From Paenibacillus sp. YN15 (GTDB lineage: Bacteria; Bacillota; Bacilli; Paenibacillales; NBRC-103111): 49,221 bases of DNA. Shown here in pieces: positions 7,021-14,524 of the stretch (positions are counted from its first letter, which is position 1; each line of letters begins with the position of its first letter). Below the pieces are notes generated by a model, which saw only the letters and a list, made by a program, of their open reading frames with translations, had not been told where the DNA came from and ran no database searches. The DNA lies in the NCBI RefSeq assembly GCF_003285005.1, contig NZ_QMFA01000052.1, positions 1-49,221 of the forward strand, given 5' to 3'. Made by a program: the position numbers and the translations under genes.

Positions 7021-7986
7021 ATGAAGACGTTTATTTGGCTCTTGTTAAGCTTGCTGCTGGGATTGCCCGCCACAACAGACTACAACAACGCACCGCCATC
7101 GGACATTCCGTTACCGTCCCCCTCAGCTGCCGCGCCATCCGCAGCGCCAACCGGCCCGCCCGCTCCATCCCCCAGCCCCTCGGCTAAACCGTCCGTCGGG
7201 GGAATTGTGAAGGAGGAGGTGATTTCCTCTTCTCCGGATGTGCGCAAGCTGACCTTCAAAAGCAACGCGCTGGGCAAGGACAAGCGGTTTAATATTTATC
7301 TGCCGCCCGGCTATTCCTCCGGAAGCGACGCCTATCCCGTGCTTTATATGATCCACGGCACCGGCAACAACGAGAACCAGTGGATGCCTGATCTGGGCCT
7401 GGACACAGCAGCGGACAAGCTCATCGGCGAGAACCGGATTCGGCCGCTGATTATTGTGACTCCCCAAATCGACAGCAGCTATGGCCTCAATTCCGAGGAA
7501 AAGGGCCTTTATAGCGACTATCTTACCCAGGATCTTGTCTCCTTCGTAGACAAGCATTTCCGCACCTTGCCTTCACGGGAGGACCGGTACATAGGCGGTT
7601 TGTCCATGGGCGGCTTTGCCGCATTGAACAATGCCTTCCGGCATCCTGAGCTGTTCAGCAAGGTCGGCGGCCACAGCCCCGCCCTATGGATGGACTATTG
7701 GGCGGATACGGGAGATTTGCAGGCTTGGCTCTACCCGGACGAGGAAACCCGGAAAGCCCGGGACCCGCTCAGTCTGGCTGAAACAGCCGACTTTGAGGAT
7801 CTGACCGTATTTCTCGATTCCGGCAAACACGACGGCTACCGCTTCTACGAAGGCTCGGAGCTGCTTTACAACAAGCTGCTGGAAAAGGGAATCCAGGTGG
7901 AATACCACCTCTGGGACGGCGAGCATACCAAGAACTATTGGAGCAGCCACACGGAGGATTATCTGATGTTTTTTGCAAGTCCGTAA
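7021..7986 (+). CDS. Secreted esterase (esterase D / feruloyl esterase type)
   Basis: A 321-residue alpha/beta hydrolase of the PF00756 esterase type. Residues 1-18 are a hydrophobic signal segment; no lipobox cysteine is present. Residues ~24-58 are a Pro/Ser/Ala-rich linker. The catalytic domain then shows RFNIYLPPGY, VLYMIHGTGNN, the nucleophile elbow GGLSMGGFAAL, an Asp in FLDSGKHD and the His in WDGEHTKNYW. AAGGAGG lies before the ATG. It follows the CE15-like gene by 90 bases, so release of acyl or feruloyl groups from plant polysaccharide is plausible; the substrate is inferred. A strong terminator follows at 8059. Confidence 0.85.
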   Translation: MKTFIWLLLSLLLGLPATTDYNNAPPSDIPLPSPSAAAPSAAPTGPPAPSPSPSAKPSVGGIVKEEVISSSPDVRKLTFKSNALGKDKRFNIYLPPGYSSGSDAYPVLYMIHGTGNNENQWMPDLGLDTAADKLIGENRIRPLIIVTPQIDSSYGLNSEEKGLYSDYLTQDLVSFVDKHFRTLPSREDRYIGGLSMGGFAALNNAFRHPELFSKVGGHSPALWMDYWADTGDLQAWLYPDEETRKARDPLSLAETADFEDLTVFLDSGKHDGYRFYEGSELLYNKLLEKGIQVEYHLWDGEHTKNYWSSHTEDYLMFFASP

Positions 7987-8058
7987 GCCAGCTGCACGGG
8001 GGAGCCTGATCTTCCGACCGACTGAAATTCCCGCAAAAAAAACGGTCCTCACCTCCTT

Positions 8059-8119
8059 GACCGAATCGGTTCACAGAGCGATCCTTAGCTCATCGACCGA
8101 TTCGGTCTATTCTGTTTTT
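8059..8119 (+). terminator. Intrinsic terminator after the secreted esterase
   Basis: Perfect 12-base arms GACCGAATCGGT (8059-8070) and ACCGATTCGGTC (8096-8107) with an inner GAGC/GCTC pairing, followed by a T-rich tail with six T (8114-8119). Confidence 0.8.
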
Positions 8120-8159
8120 TAGCTCCGGAGTTAGTGTGAAGTTTTTTTACACAACTATC

Positions 8160-8187
8160 TTGACACCTGAGGATTAACAGCTATAAT
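8160..8187 (+). promoter_or_regulatory. Strong vegetative promoter of the MpsC-family gene
   Basis: Consensus TTGACA (8160-8165) and TATAAT (8182-8187) with a 16-bp spacer, about 80 bases before the start codon. With terminators on both sides, the gene is a single transcription unit. Confidence 0.78.
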
Positions 8188-8265
8188 AAAACTAACAAAA
8201 GGCAATAACCTATCAACAAAAGTAATATAAACTTACATCACTTGCTTTTGTAAGGGTGTGGAGCA

Positions 8266-8643
8266 ATGGGACTATCCGAAGGCGAGATCAAGCAGGAGAT
8301 TCTGAGGATTTACAACGCGATAAATAAGCGGATATTTAACGTGGGTGTAAAACAGCAGAAGGTTGATTTCGTGGACAACAAGATTCTGATTATGTCCCTG
8401 AACAGCAGAGTTCCCATTCTTAAGCTGCTGGACAGCGGCCACTCCTTTGCCACCCGCCAGATTGACCATCTTCTGTTCCAGGAATTCAAGAAGCAGATCA
8501 AGCAGGCTTTGGAGGAGCGTTTCCAACTGAATATTCTTGCCATTCTCAAAGACTATGATCCTGAGACCGAGTTTTCCGGTACGGTTGTTGTCTTGGAGCG
8601 TGACATCAGCGCATGCCTGAACGAACCATCCGAACTCCCCTGA
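8266..8643 (+). CDS. MpsC / DUF2294 family protein
   Basis: A 125-residue soluble protein of the family once called DUF2294 and now tied to MpsC of a membrane-potential-generating system. Conserved features seen: an amphipathic N-terminal helix (EGEIKQEILRIYNAINKRI), a central ILIMSLNSRVPILKLLDSG and a closing VVVLERD. No membrane helix and no signal peptide. No MpsA or MpsB partner is nearby; the gene has its own consensus promoter and a downstream terminator. The family match is good, but the molecular role of lone copies is unclear. Confidence 0.75.
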   Translation: MGLSEGEIKQEILRIYNAINKRIFNVGVKQQKVDFVDNKILIMSLNSRVPILKLLDSGHSFATRQIDHLLFQEFKKQIKQALEERFQLNILAILKDYDPETEFSGTVVVLERDISACLNEPSELP

Positions 8644-8659
8644 AGGAGAGCGGCCGGAT

Positions 8660-8717
8660 ATCGTCAGTTTAGCCCCCACGACAGGATTGTCGGAGAGGAC
8701 TGGACTGGCGATTTTTT
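8660..8717 (+). terminator. Intrinsic terminator after the MpsC-family gene
   Basis: ATCGTCAGT (8660-8668) pairs with ACTGGCGAT (8704-8712), with one G-U pair, around an inner CGACA/TGTCG hairpin, followed by five T. Confidence 0.65.
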
Positions 8718-8720
8718 ATT

Positions 8721-8740
8721 ATCCATATATGTGTATGGAT
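8721..8740 (+). promoter_or_regulatory. Palindrome upstream of the NMT1-type ABC operon
   Basis: ATCCATA (8721-8727) and TATGGAT (8734-8740) are perfect inverted arms around six bases, about 45 bases before the ATPase start. It may be an operator for the transport operon. No regulator gene is adjacent, so the cognate protein is unknown. Confidence 0.4.
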
Positions 8741-8783
8741 GGTGGTCCGGGAATATTTTATTACAAAAAAAGGAGTGAGGTCC

Positions 8784-9566
8784 GTGAGCTACAAAATCCA
8801 GATTTCCGGAGTCAGCAAAACCTTCCGCAGAGGCGGCCAGGAAATTTCCGCCATGAAGGAAACCAATCTGTCCATTGAAGAGGGACGGTTTGTCAGCATC
8901 ATCGGCCCCAGCGGCTGCGGCAAATCCACGCTGTTCAACATCATTGCCGGGCTGACTCCCCCCTCCACCGGAGAGGTGATTGCAGACGGGCGCAATATTG
9001 TGGGCAAGGCCGGTTATGTGGGGTATATGCTGCAAAAGGATATGCTCCTGCCCTGGCGGACCATTCTGGACAATATTGTCCTCGGCATGGAAATCCGCGG
9101 GGTGTCCCGCAAGGAGGCCGTCAATCGCGCGCTTCCGCTGATGGAGAAATACGGGCTGAAGGGCTTCGACAAGCATTATCCCAAGGAGCTGTCAGGGGGG
9201 ATGCGCCAACGGGCGGCGCTATTGCGCACCCTGCTTTACGACCGGGATATTATTCTCCTGGACGAGCCCTTCGGCGCTCTGGATGCCCAAACCCGGCTGG
9301 CCATGCAAAATTGGCTCCTGCAAATCTGGGCGGATTTCCGCAAAACGGTGCTGTTTGTCACCCACGATATCGACGAGGCCATTTATCTGTCCGACGATAT
9401 TTATGTGTTCTCCTCCCGCCCCGGCCGGATCAAATCGAAGATAACCGTTACGATGGACCGCCCCCGGAAAACGGAGGATATGACCTCCCCCGCTTTTATG
9501 GATTTGAAGCATCACCTGATGGAGCTGTTGTCCGCCGGCCACGATGAGGAAGCGCAAATATCCTGA
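8784..9566 (+). CDS. ABC transporter ATPase, SsuB/TauB type
   Basis: A 260-residue ATP-binding subunit of an NMT1/taurine/nitrate-type importer. Walker A is GPSGCGKST, the Q-loop is MLQKDMLLPWRT, the signature is LSGGMRQRAALLR, Walker B is IILLDEPFGALD and the switch is VTHDIDEA. The LPWRT and DEPFGALDAQTR segments are typical of SsuB/TauB/ThiZ. The GTG start at 8784 has AAGGAG well spaced upstream; a longer ATG reading at 8739 has no SD. It is the first gene of the operon ATPase-permease-binding protein-cysteine hydrolase. The substrate is not fixed by sequence; see the hydrolase. Confidence 0.92.
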   Translation: MSYKIQISGVSKTFRRGGQEISAMKETNLSIEEGRFVSIIGPSGCGKSTLFNIIAGLTPPSTGEVIADGRNIVGKAGYVGYMLQKDMLLPWRTILDNIVLGMEIRGVSRKEAVNRALPLMEKYGLKGFDKHYPKELSGGMRQRAALLRTLLYDRDIILLDEPFGALDAQTRLAMQNWLLQIWADFRKTVLFVTHDIDEAIYLSDDIYVFSSRPGRIKSKITVTMDRPRKTEDMTSPAFMDLKHHLMELLSAGHDEEAQIS

Positions 9567-9592
9567 TACCTTTTATTTTAGGAGGGAAGCCC

Positions 9593-10486
9593 ATGGAAAC
9601 TGTTCAAAAGAAAGCCTTTGTGATTCATCCCATTGCCCCTGCCGGGGAGCCTGCCCTCCCCGCCGCTCCTACCGCCCCCGTACTGAAGGCCGTTCCCCTC
9701 ATCATTGACGAGGAAACGAAGGAGCGCCGGAAGCTGCGGATCATCCGGGTGTTGCGGCTTTTGGCCGCCGTCCTGATCTTCGTCGGGTGGGAGGTGTTCA
9801 CCCGGGTCGGCCTGATGGACCCGTACTTCTGGAGCAGCCCCGGGGCCATCCTCAAAACCACCTGGACCCAAATGACGGAGGGCAAGCTGCTGGGGGATAT
9901 TGCCTACACCTCCTCGGCTACCATTCTGGGCTTTATCTCCGGCACCCTGTGCGGCGCCCTGCTGGGCCTGTCCTTCTGGTGGTCGCGGACCTACGCCGGA
10001 GTCAGCGAGCCGTATCTGATTATCCTGAACGCCATGCCCAAGCTGGCCTTGGCTCCCGTTCTGGTGATTCTGCTGGGCATCGGCTTTTTCTCCAAGGTGG
10101 CCCTGGCCTTCTCCATGACGATTGTGGTCTCCGCCCTCTCCGCCTACAGCGGCGTGAAAAGCGTTGACCCGGATATGGAAAAACTCATGTATTCCCTGGG
10201 CGCCAAGCGCCGCCAGGTGTTCACCAAGGTGGTGGTGCCCTGGTCCATGCCCTGGATCATCAGCAGCCTGCGGATCAATATCGCTTTGGCCCTGGCCGGC
10301 GCCATTGTCGGCGAGTTCATCGCCTCCCGCCAGGGGGTTGGCCGGATGATTATGTATGCCGGAACCATCCTGGATATCAATCTGGTCTGGGTCGGCGTGG
10401 TGGTGCTGTCCGTATTGTCCATGGCGATGTATTGGGGCGTGGTGGTCCTGGAGAAATGGCTGGCCAAAGGACTTACCAAGCAATAA
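9593..10486 (+). CDS. ABC transporter permease, SsuC/TauC type
   Basis: A 297-residue inner-membrane subunit with about six helices. It has a proline/alanine-rich cytoplasmic N-terminus (residues 10-40), then RVLRLLAAVLIFVGWEVFTR and further helices. The EAA loop that docks the ATPase is visible as LGAKRRQVFTKVVVPWSMP. This fits the BPD transporter family of sulfonate/nitrate/thiamine-precursor systems. It starts 26 bases after the ATPase gene with AGGAGG upstream. A stem-loop follows before the binding protein gene. Confidence 0.92.
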   Translation: METVQKKAFVIHPIAPAGEPALPAAPTAPVLKAVPLIIDEETKERRKLRIIRVLRLLAAVLIFVGWEVFTRVGLMDPYFWSSPGAILKTTWTQMTEGKLLGDIAYTSSATILGFISGTLCGALLGLSFWWSRTYAGVSEPYLIILNAMPKLALAPVLVILLGIGFFSKVALAFSMTIVVSALSAYSGVKSVDPDMEKLMYSLGAKRRQVFTKVVVPWSMPWIISSLRINIALALAGAIVGEFIASRQGVGRMIMYAGTILDINLVWVGVVVLSVLSMAMYWGVVVLEKWLAKGLTKQ

Positions 10487-10504
10487 GTAATCCCCCCAAA
10501 CAAT

Positions 10505-10555
10505 CCCCCAAAAGTGACGCAAAGCCTCGTAGCGGATTCCGGGTACTTTTGGGGG
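10505..10555 (+). promoter_or_regulatory. Intercistronic stem-loop before the binding-protein gene
   Basis: CCCCCAAAAGT (10505-10515) and ACTTTTGGGGG (10545-10555) form an 11-bp perfect stem, with no T tail. Such structures between permease and binding-protein genes often stabilise or process the transcript so that the binding protein is made in excess; that role is inferred. Confidence 0.55.
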
Positions 10556-10627
10556 GTAGCCCCGGTAAAAGCAAATTCATAAAGCAGCTCAATTCAAATT
10601 CCCTCTACTGAAAGGATGAATCCTTCT

Positions 10628-11710
10628 ATGACCGAAAACCTCCACAAACCTGATTATTTCCGCCGTTTCCGCAAGGCTCCCCTGGTTCTGTCCCTATCCC
10701 TGCTGGTTGCCGCCGCCCTGGCCGGCTGCGGGGAAAAGGCCGCCACGCCGGTGGCGGAGGCCGGAGCAGGCAAAAGCCTGAAGAAGATTGTCATCGCCGA
10801 GCCGCTGCATCTAACCGGATACCTGCCCATGTATGTTGCACAACGGGAGGGATACTTTGCCGAGGAGGGACTGGAGGTTCAGGTGATCCAGGCGGCGGGC
10901 GGCGCCCATGTGACCGCCGTCGTCAGCGGAGACGCCTGGGGTGTGATCGGAGGGCCGGAATCCAATGCCTTGGCCAATGTAAACAGCTCGGACCCGATTG
11001 TATCCGTGGTGAATGTGGTGAACCGGGCCAATGTCTATCTGATGGCCAAAAGCGGCACCTCCCCCAAAAGCGGCTCCAAGGAGGATTTGAAGGAATTCCT
11101 GAAGGGCAAAAAAATCAACGCCAACCGCCATGGCGGAACGCCCAATCTGCTGACCCGCTACCTGCTATTGGATGTGGGGCTTGATCCCGAAAAGGATGTG
11201 CAGCTTCTGGAGCCGGCTGACGGCTCCACGGTGGTCACTATGGTCAAGCAGGGCGCGGCGGATATCGCCAACGGCGCAGAGCCGCAGATTGTGGACGGCA
11301 TCAACCAGAAGGTGTGGGACGAGCCCTTTTATAAGTTCCCCAGCCTGGGCGACTTTGCCTACTCCGTGGTCAGTGTGAAAAAATCAACCATTGCCAAGGA
11401 CCCGGACACTGTCCAGAAATTTACCAATGCCATGATTAAAGCCCTGAAGAAGGTTCAAGCCGACAAGGAGCTGGCCAAAGCCAATCTGAAGGCGGAATTC
11501 CCCACCCTCTCCGAGGAAGCGGTCAAGGCCTCCCTGGACCGGGCATATGAGGACAGCCTGTGGAGCCCTGACGGCATGATCTCCGAGAAGGCGTTGGAAA
11601 ATGACATGAACGTGATGATTAAAACAGGCATTTTTAAAGGCACGTATACCTATGACGGTCTGGTGGATATGCAGTTTGTCAAAAAAACCAATGAAGCTGC
11701 TGCTAAGTGA
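10628..11710 (+). CDS. NMT1-type substrate-binding lipoprotein
   Basis: A ~360-residue extracellular binding protein anchored by lipid. The signal peptide RKAPLVLSLSLLVAAALAGC ends in the lipobox LAGC. The mature part shows the NMT1/SsuA-like start KKIVIAEPLHLTGYLPMYVA, then REGYFAEEGLEVQVIQ, typical of sulfonate, nitrate and pyrimidine-precursor binders. ATG 10616 abuts the SD AAAGG, so ATG 10628 (11-12 bases after it) is preferred. It lies 12 bases before the cysteine hydrolase gene, in the same operon. The ligand is unknown; a ureide or carbamoyl amide is suggested only by the neighbour. Confidence 0.9.
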   Translation: MTENLHKPDYFRRFRKAPLVLSLSLLVAAALAGCGEKAATPVAEAGAGKSLKKIVIAEPLHLTGYLPMYVAQREGYFAEEGLEVQVIQAAGGAHVTAVVSGDAWGVIGGPESNALANVNSSDPIVSVVNVVNRANVYLMAKSGTSPKSGSKEDLKEFLKGKKINANRHGGTPNLLTRYLLLDVGLDPEKDVQLLEPADGSTVVTMVKQGAADIANGAEPQIVDGINQKVWDEPFYKFPSLGDFAYSVVSVKKSTIAKDPDTVQKFTNAMIKALKKVQADKELAKANLKAEFPTLSEEAVKASLDRAYEDSLWSPDGMISEKALENDMNVMIKTGIFKGTYTYDGLVDMQFVKKTNEAAAK

Positions 11711-11722
11711 GGTGCATGGACA

Positions 11723-12358
11723 ATGAACGGATTAACGAAATTGCTTGTTGGAACCCGTCCCGCCCTGGTGATTGTGGATGTGCAGAATGATTACTGCCAT
11801 CCGGAGGGGGCGCTGGGCTTAACAGGCTGCGATGTCAGCGGAGTCAAGGAAATGATGCCCCGGCTCCATGAACTGCTGGGAGCGGCAAGAGAGGAAGGCA
11901 TCCCCGTTATTTTCATCCAGACCTTCCATGAGGATGCAACGGACTCGGAGGCTTGGGTTACCCGTTCCTCCGGCCGGTCGGCCCAGGTCTGCCGGAAGGA
12001 CAGCTGGGGGGCGGAGTTCTTCGAGATCGCTCCCCGGCAGGGAGAGATTGTGGTGAACAAGCACCGGTACAGCGCATTTGTGAATACGCGGTTGGACTCG
12101 GTTCTGCGGACACTGAAGATCGACACGCTTCTGGTCACCGGGGTGAGCACCAATGTATGCGTGGAATCCACCGCCCGGGACGGGTTTATGCTGGATTACC
12201 ACATTGTGCTGGTGGAGGATGCCTGCGCCTCCTACTCCCGGGAGGCCCATGAGATGACGCTGACGAATATTGAGGGGTATTTCGGCACGGTGGCATCAAG
12301 CGGAGAGCTGGCGGATATCTGGTCGCTGCACGGCAAAAAATCGACCCTTGCCCTTTAA
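11723..12358 (+). CDS. Isochorismatase-like cysteine amidohydrolase (RutB/biuret-hydrolase type)
   Basis: A 211-residue cysteine hydrolase of the isochorismatase-like fold. The catalytic triad is visible: Asp-19 in IVDVQND, Lys-113 in VVNKHRYSAF and Cys-146 in STNVCVESTARDG. The HRYSAF and TNVCVE(S/T)TARDGF segments resemble ureidoacrylate amidohydrolase RutB and related carbamoyl-amide hydrolases rather than nicotinamidases. No signal peptide, so it acts in the cytoplasm. As the last gene of an ABC importer operon it probably hydrolyses the imported amide or ureide to release nitrogen. The exact substrate cannot be read from sequence. Confidence 0.85.
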   Translation: MNGLTKLLVGTRPALVIVDVQNDYCHPEGALGLTGCDVSGVKEMMPRLHELLGAAREEGIPVIFIQTFHEDATDSEAWVTRSSGRSAQVCRKDSWGAEFFEIAPRQGEIVVNKHRYSAFVNTRLDSVLRTLKIDTLLVTGVSTNVCVESTARDGFMLDYHIVLVEDACASYSREAHEMTLTNIEGYFGTVASSGELADIWSLHGKKSTLAL

Positions 12359-12388
12359 GGCAGGGTAGGCAAAGCTGGTGAAAAGGCC

Positions 12389-14014
12389 ATGGGCATAACG
12401 CAATACAAAGAATCCGGGAAGCATGTCTCCCATGCCTCAGATGTGCTGCCGCAGCAGGATTCGGAGAGTTCCAAACGAAGAGTCATTGTGCAGTACGTCA
12501 TCTGCCTCGGCGCTTTCCTGTCCAATCTGTCGGCGGGGATGTTCAATATTGCCCTAGTGGATATTGCGGGCGACTATGGCGTCACCCTGCAATCCGCCCA
12601 ATGGATTGTGACGGCATACCTTCTGGTTATCTCCGTCTGCCTCCCGCTTATGGGCAGGCTGGGGGATCTGGCGGGAAGGACGCGGATTCATAATGCGGGC
12701 TACTTCATCTTTATGCTGGGCGCTCTGCTGTGCGTGTTCGCCCCTTCCCTGGGCTGGCTGATCCCCTTCCGCATTCTGCAGGGGCTGGGGGCTTCCATGT
12801 ACCAGGCCACCAACATGGCCCTGATTGTATCCATCTTCCCGCAGAACCAGCGGGGAAGAGCTTTGGGCTTGATGAGCACCTTCGTGGCGGCCGGGTCCAT
12901 GGTGGGACCCAGCCTGGGGGGCGTGCTCATCCAGTGGTTTTCCTGGCGGACCAGCTTCGCCATGCTGGCCGCCGTGGCCGCCGCTGCGTGGGTGCTGGCG
13001 CAGCGGTTTGTTCCCCGGGAGGAGCCGCAGGGCGCCGCCCGGCTGGATTTGACGGGAGCCGGGCTGTTCGCGGCCGGACTCACGGGGCTGGTGGCCGCCC
13101 TGAACCTGGCGGGGGCCAACGGTTTTGGCTCCCTGCCGGTGCTGGCAGCGGCAACGGCATTCGGCCTGTGCCTGGGGCTCTTCATCTGGTGGTGCCTGCC
13201 CACCAGATGGAGCCCGGCGCCTGCCGGTGCCGGTACGGGGGGCGCTGCCCCGGCTGCTTCCCGCCCCCGAGGAACTGCCGGGGACTTCCGCCGCAGCCGC
13301 ACCGGAGCGTCTGCGGGGAGCGTCCGCCGCGATCGGGCAGGCTCAGATACCCTGGCGCGGCGGAGGGAGCCCTTCATTCAATTGGGCCTGTTCCGGAACG
13401 CAGGGGTGAATACTGGCATTCTGATTACCATCGTCACCTATATGGCGGCCTTTTCGGCCCAACTGGTGCTGCCGGTTTTTCTGCGCAATGAGCTGGGGCT
13501 GTCGCCTGCGGCGACCGGGTTATTGCTCATGGCTTACCCGGCTGCGCTGATCCTGTCAGCGCCGGTGTTCGGCCGGCTGTCGGACAAGCATGGCATCATG
13601 CCGCTGCTTTCGGCAGGCCTGCAGGTGATGATCGGCACCCTGCTGGCGCTGGGCTTCCTGTCGGCGGCTTATCCCCCGGCACTGCTGGCGGCGCTCATCA
13701 TCCTGCTGGGCGTCTCCATGGGGATGATCACCTCCCCAAACAACAGCCTGGTGATGCGGGAAACACCGCGGGAGCATCTGGGGATCATCAGCAGCATGCT
13801 GGCCCTCTCCCGAAACCTGGGGATGATGTTCGGAACGGTGGCAGGCAGCGGACTGCTTGCGACAGGGGCCGCAGCCGCAGCGGACGGCTCCCTCCGCGGC
13901 TACCACGCGGTGTTCATCCTGTGTGCGGCGCTGGTGGCGGCGAGCCTGGCCATCACAGCGCTGTCCCAGCGGCAGATGCGCCAAAAGCGCCAGGAGGAGA
14001 CTCTCTCCTCCTGA
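12389..14014 (+). CDS. MFS drug:H+ antiporter, DHA2 / EmrB-QacA type
   Basis: A 541-residue, probably 14-helix exporter. Motifs seen: the antiporter motif near GMFNIALVDIAGDYGVT, motif A GRLGDLAGRTRIHNAG and FRILQGLGASMYQA. Between the two halves, after WWCLPTRW, is an unusual loop of about 50 residues rich in Ala, Gly, Pro and Arg (SPAPAGAGTGGAAPAASRPR and on) before EPFIQLGLFRN. Homologues usually have only a short linker there. The gene begins 30 bases after the cysteine hydrolase, so it may be read from the same transcript; its SD (AAAAGG) is close to the ATG. The substrate is unknown. Confidence 0.85.
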   Translation: MGITQYKESGKHVSHASDVLPQQDSESSKRRVIVQYVICLGAFLSNLSAGMFNIALVDIAGDYGVTLQSAQWIVTAYLLVISVCLPLMGRLGDLAGRTRIHNAGYFIFMLGALLCVFAPSLGWLIPFRILQGLGASMYQATNMALIVSIFPQNQRGRALGLMSTFVAAGSMVGPSLGGVLIQWFSWRTSFAMLAAVAAAAWVLAQRFVPREEPQGAARLDLTGAGLFAAGLTGLVAALNLAGANGFGSLPVLAAATAFGLCLGLFIWWCLPTRWSPAPAGAGTGGAAPAASRPRGTAGDFRRSRTGASAGSVRRDRAGSDTLARRREPFIQLGLFRNAGVNTGILITIVTYMAAFSAQLVLPVFLRNELGLSPAATGLLLMAYPAALILSAPVFGRLSDKHGIMPLLSAGLQVMIGTLLALGFLSAAYPPALLAALIILLGVSMGMITSPNNSLVMRETPREHLGIISSMLALSRNLGMMFGTVAGSGLLATGAAAAADGSLRGYHAVFILCAALVAASLAITALSQRQMRQKRQEETLSS

Positions 14015-14166
14015 CGCCGGGCGGGGCTGCGCCGCTGTATCTCTAGTGGCGGCAGTGACGCTATTTGCCCCAAAAACGGCTTCTGCAAATCCTGATGGAA
14101 GCCAAGAGCGTGTCCAGGAACGGTGGACACTTCTAAACTCCGTCTGCGCAGAGCATTTAAGCCAGT
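14015..14166 (+). other. Intergenic stretch before the hairpin array
   Basis: No gene seen. One short stem, GTGTCCA (14110-14116) with TGGACAC (14124-14130), lacks a T tail and is only a weak candidate terminator for the transporter gene. Confidence 0.5.
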
Positions 14167-14516
14167 TGTACTCGGTTTTTCGAGTACATTTGAGCCTTTT
14201 ACCCACTCGGGAGCGATTTGTACTCGGTTTTTCGAGTACATTTGGGTCTTTTGCCCACTTGGGAGCCAATTGTACTCGGTTTTCCGAGTACATTCCGGTC
14301 TTTTTCCCCCTCGGGAGCCAATTGTACTCGGTTTTTCGAGCACATTTGGGCCTTTTGCCCACTCGGGAGCGATTTGTACTCGGTTTTCCGAGTACATTCC
14401 GGTCTTTTTCCCCCTCGGGAGCGATTTGTACTCGGTTTTTCGAGTGCAACTGGGCCTTTTGCCCACTTGGGAGCCAAATGTACTCGGTTTTTCGAGCACA
14501 TTTGGGCTTTATATTT
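14167..14516. repeat. Tandem array of seven 52-bp hairpin repeats
   Basis: Units start at 14167, 14219, 14271, 14323, 14375, 14427 and 14479, an exact 52-bp period; the last unit is partial. Each begins with a dyad, TGTACTCG-(G)TTTT(T/C)-CGAGTACA, with some copies changed to GAGCACA or GAGTGCA. Two unit types occur: units 3 and 5 carry ATTCCGGTCTTTTTCCCCC, while units 1, 2, 4, 6 and 7 carry ATTTGGGCCTTTTGCCCA-like sequence, itself a GGGC/GCCC dyad. Because 52 is not a multiple of three, all frames are open by chance and the array is not coding. There are no spacers, so it is not CRISPR. It lies between convergent genes. Confidence 0.93.
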
Positions 14517-14524
14517 TGCACCCC

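Noticed and set aside
8644-8783. TPP or other riboswitch before the NMT1-type ABC operon
   Set aside because: No CTGAGA/ACCTGA thiamine-box words were found; only a terminator and a short palindrome are present.
14167-14516. CRISPR-like array
   Set aside because: Units are contiguous and wholly repetitive; there are no unique spacers, and no cas genes occur in the window.
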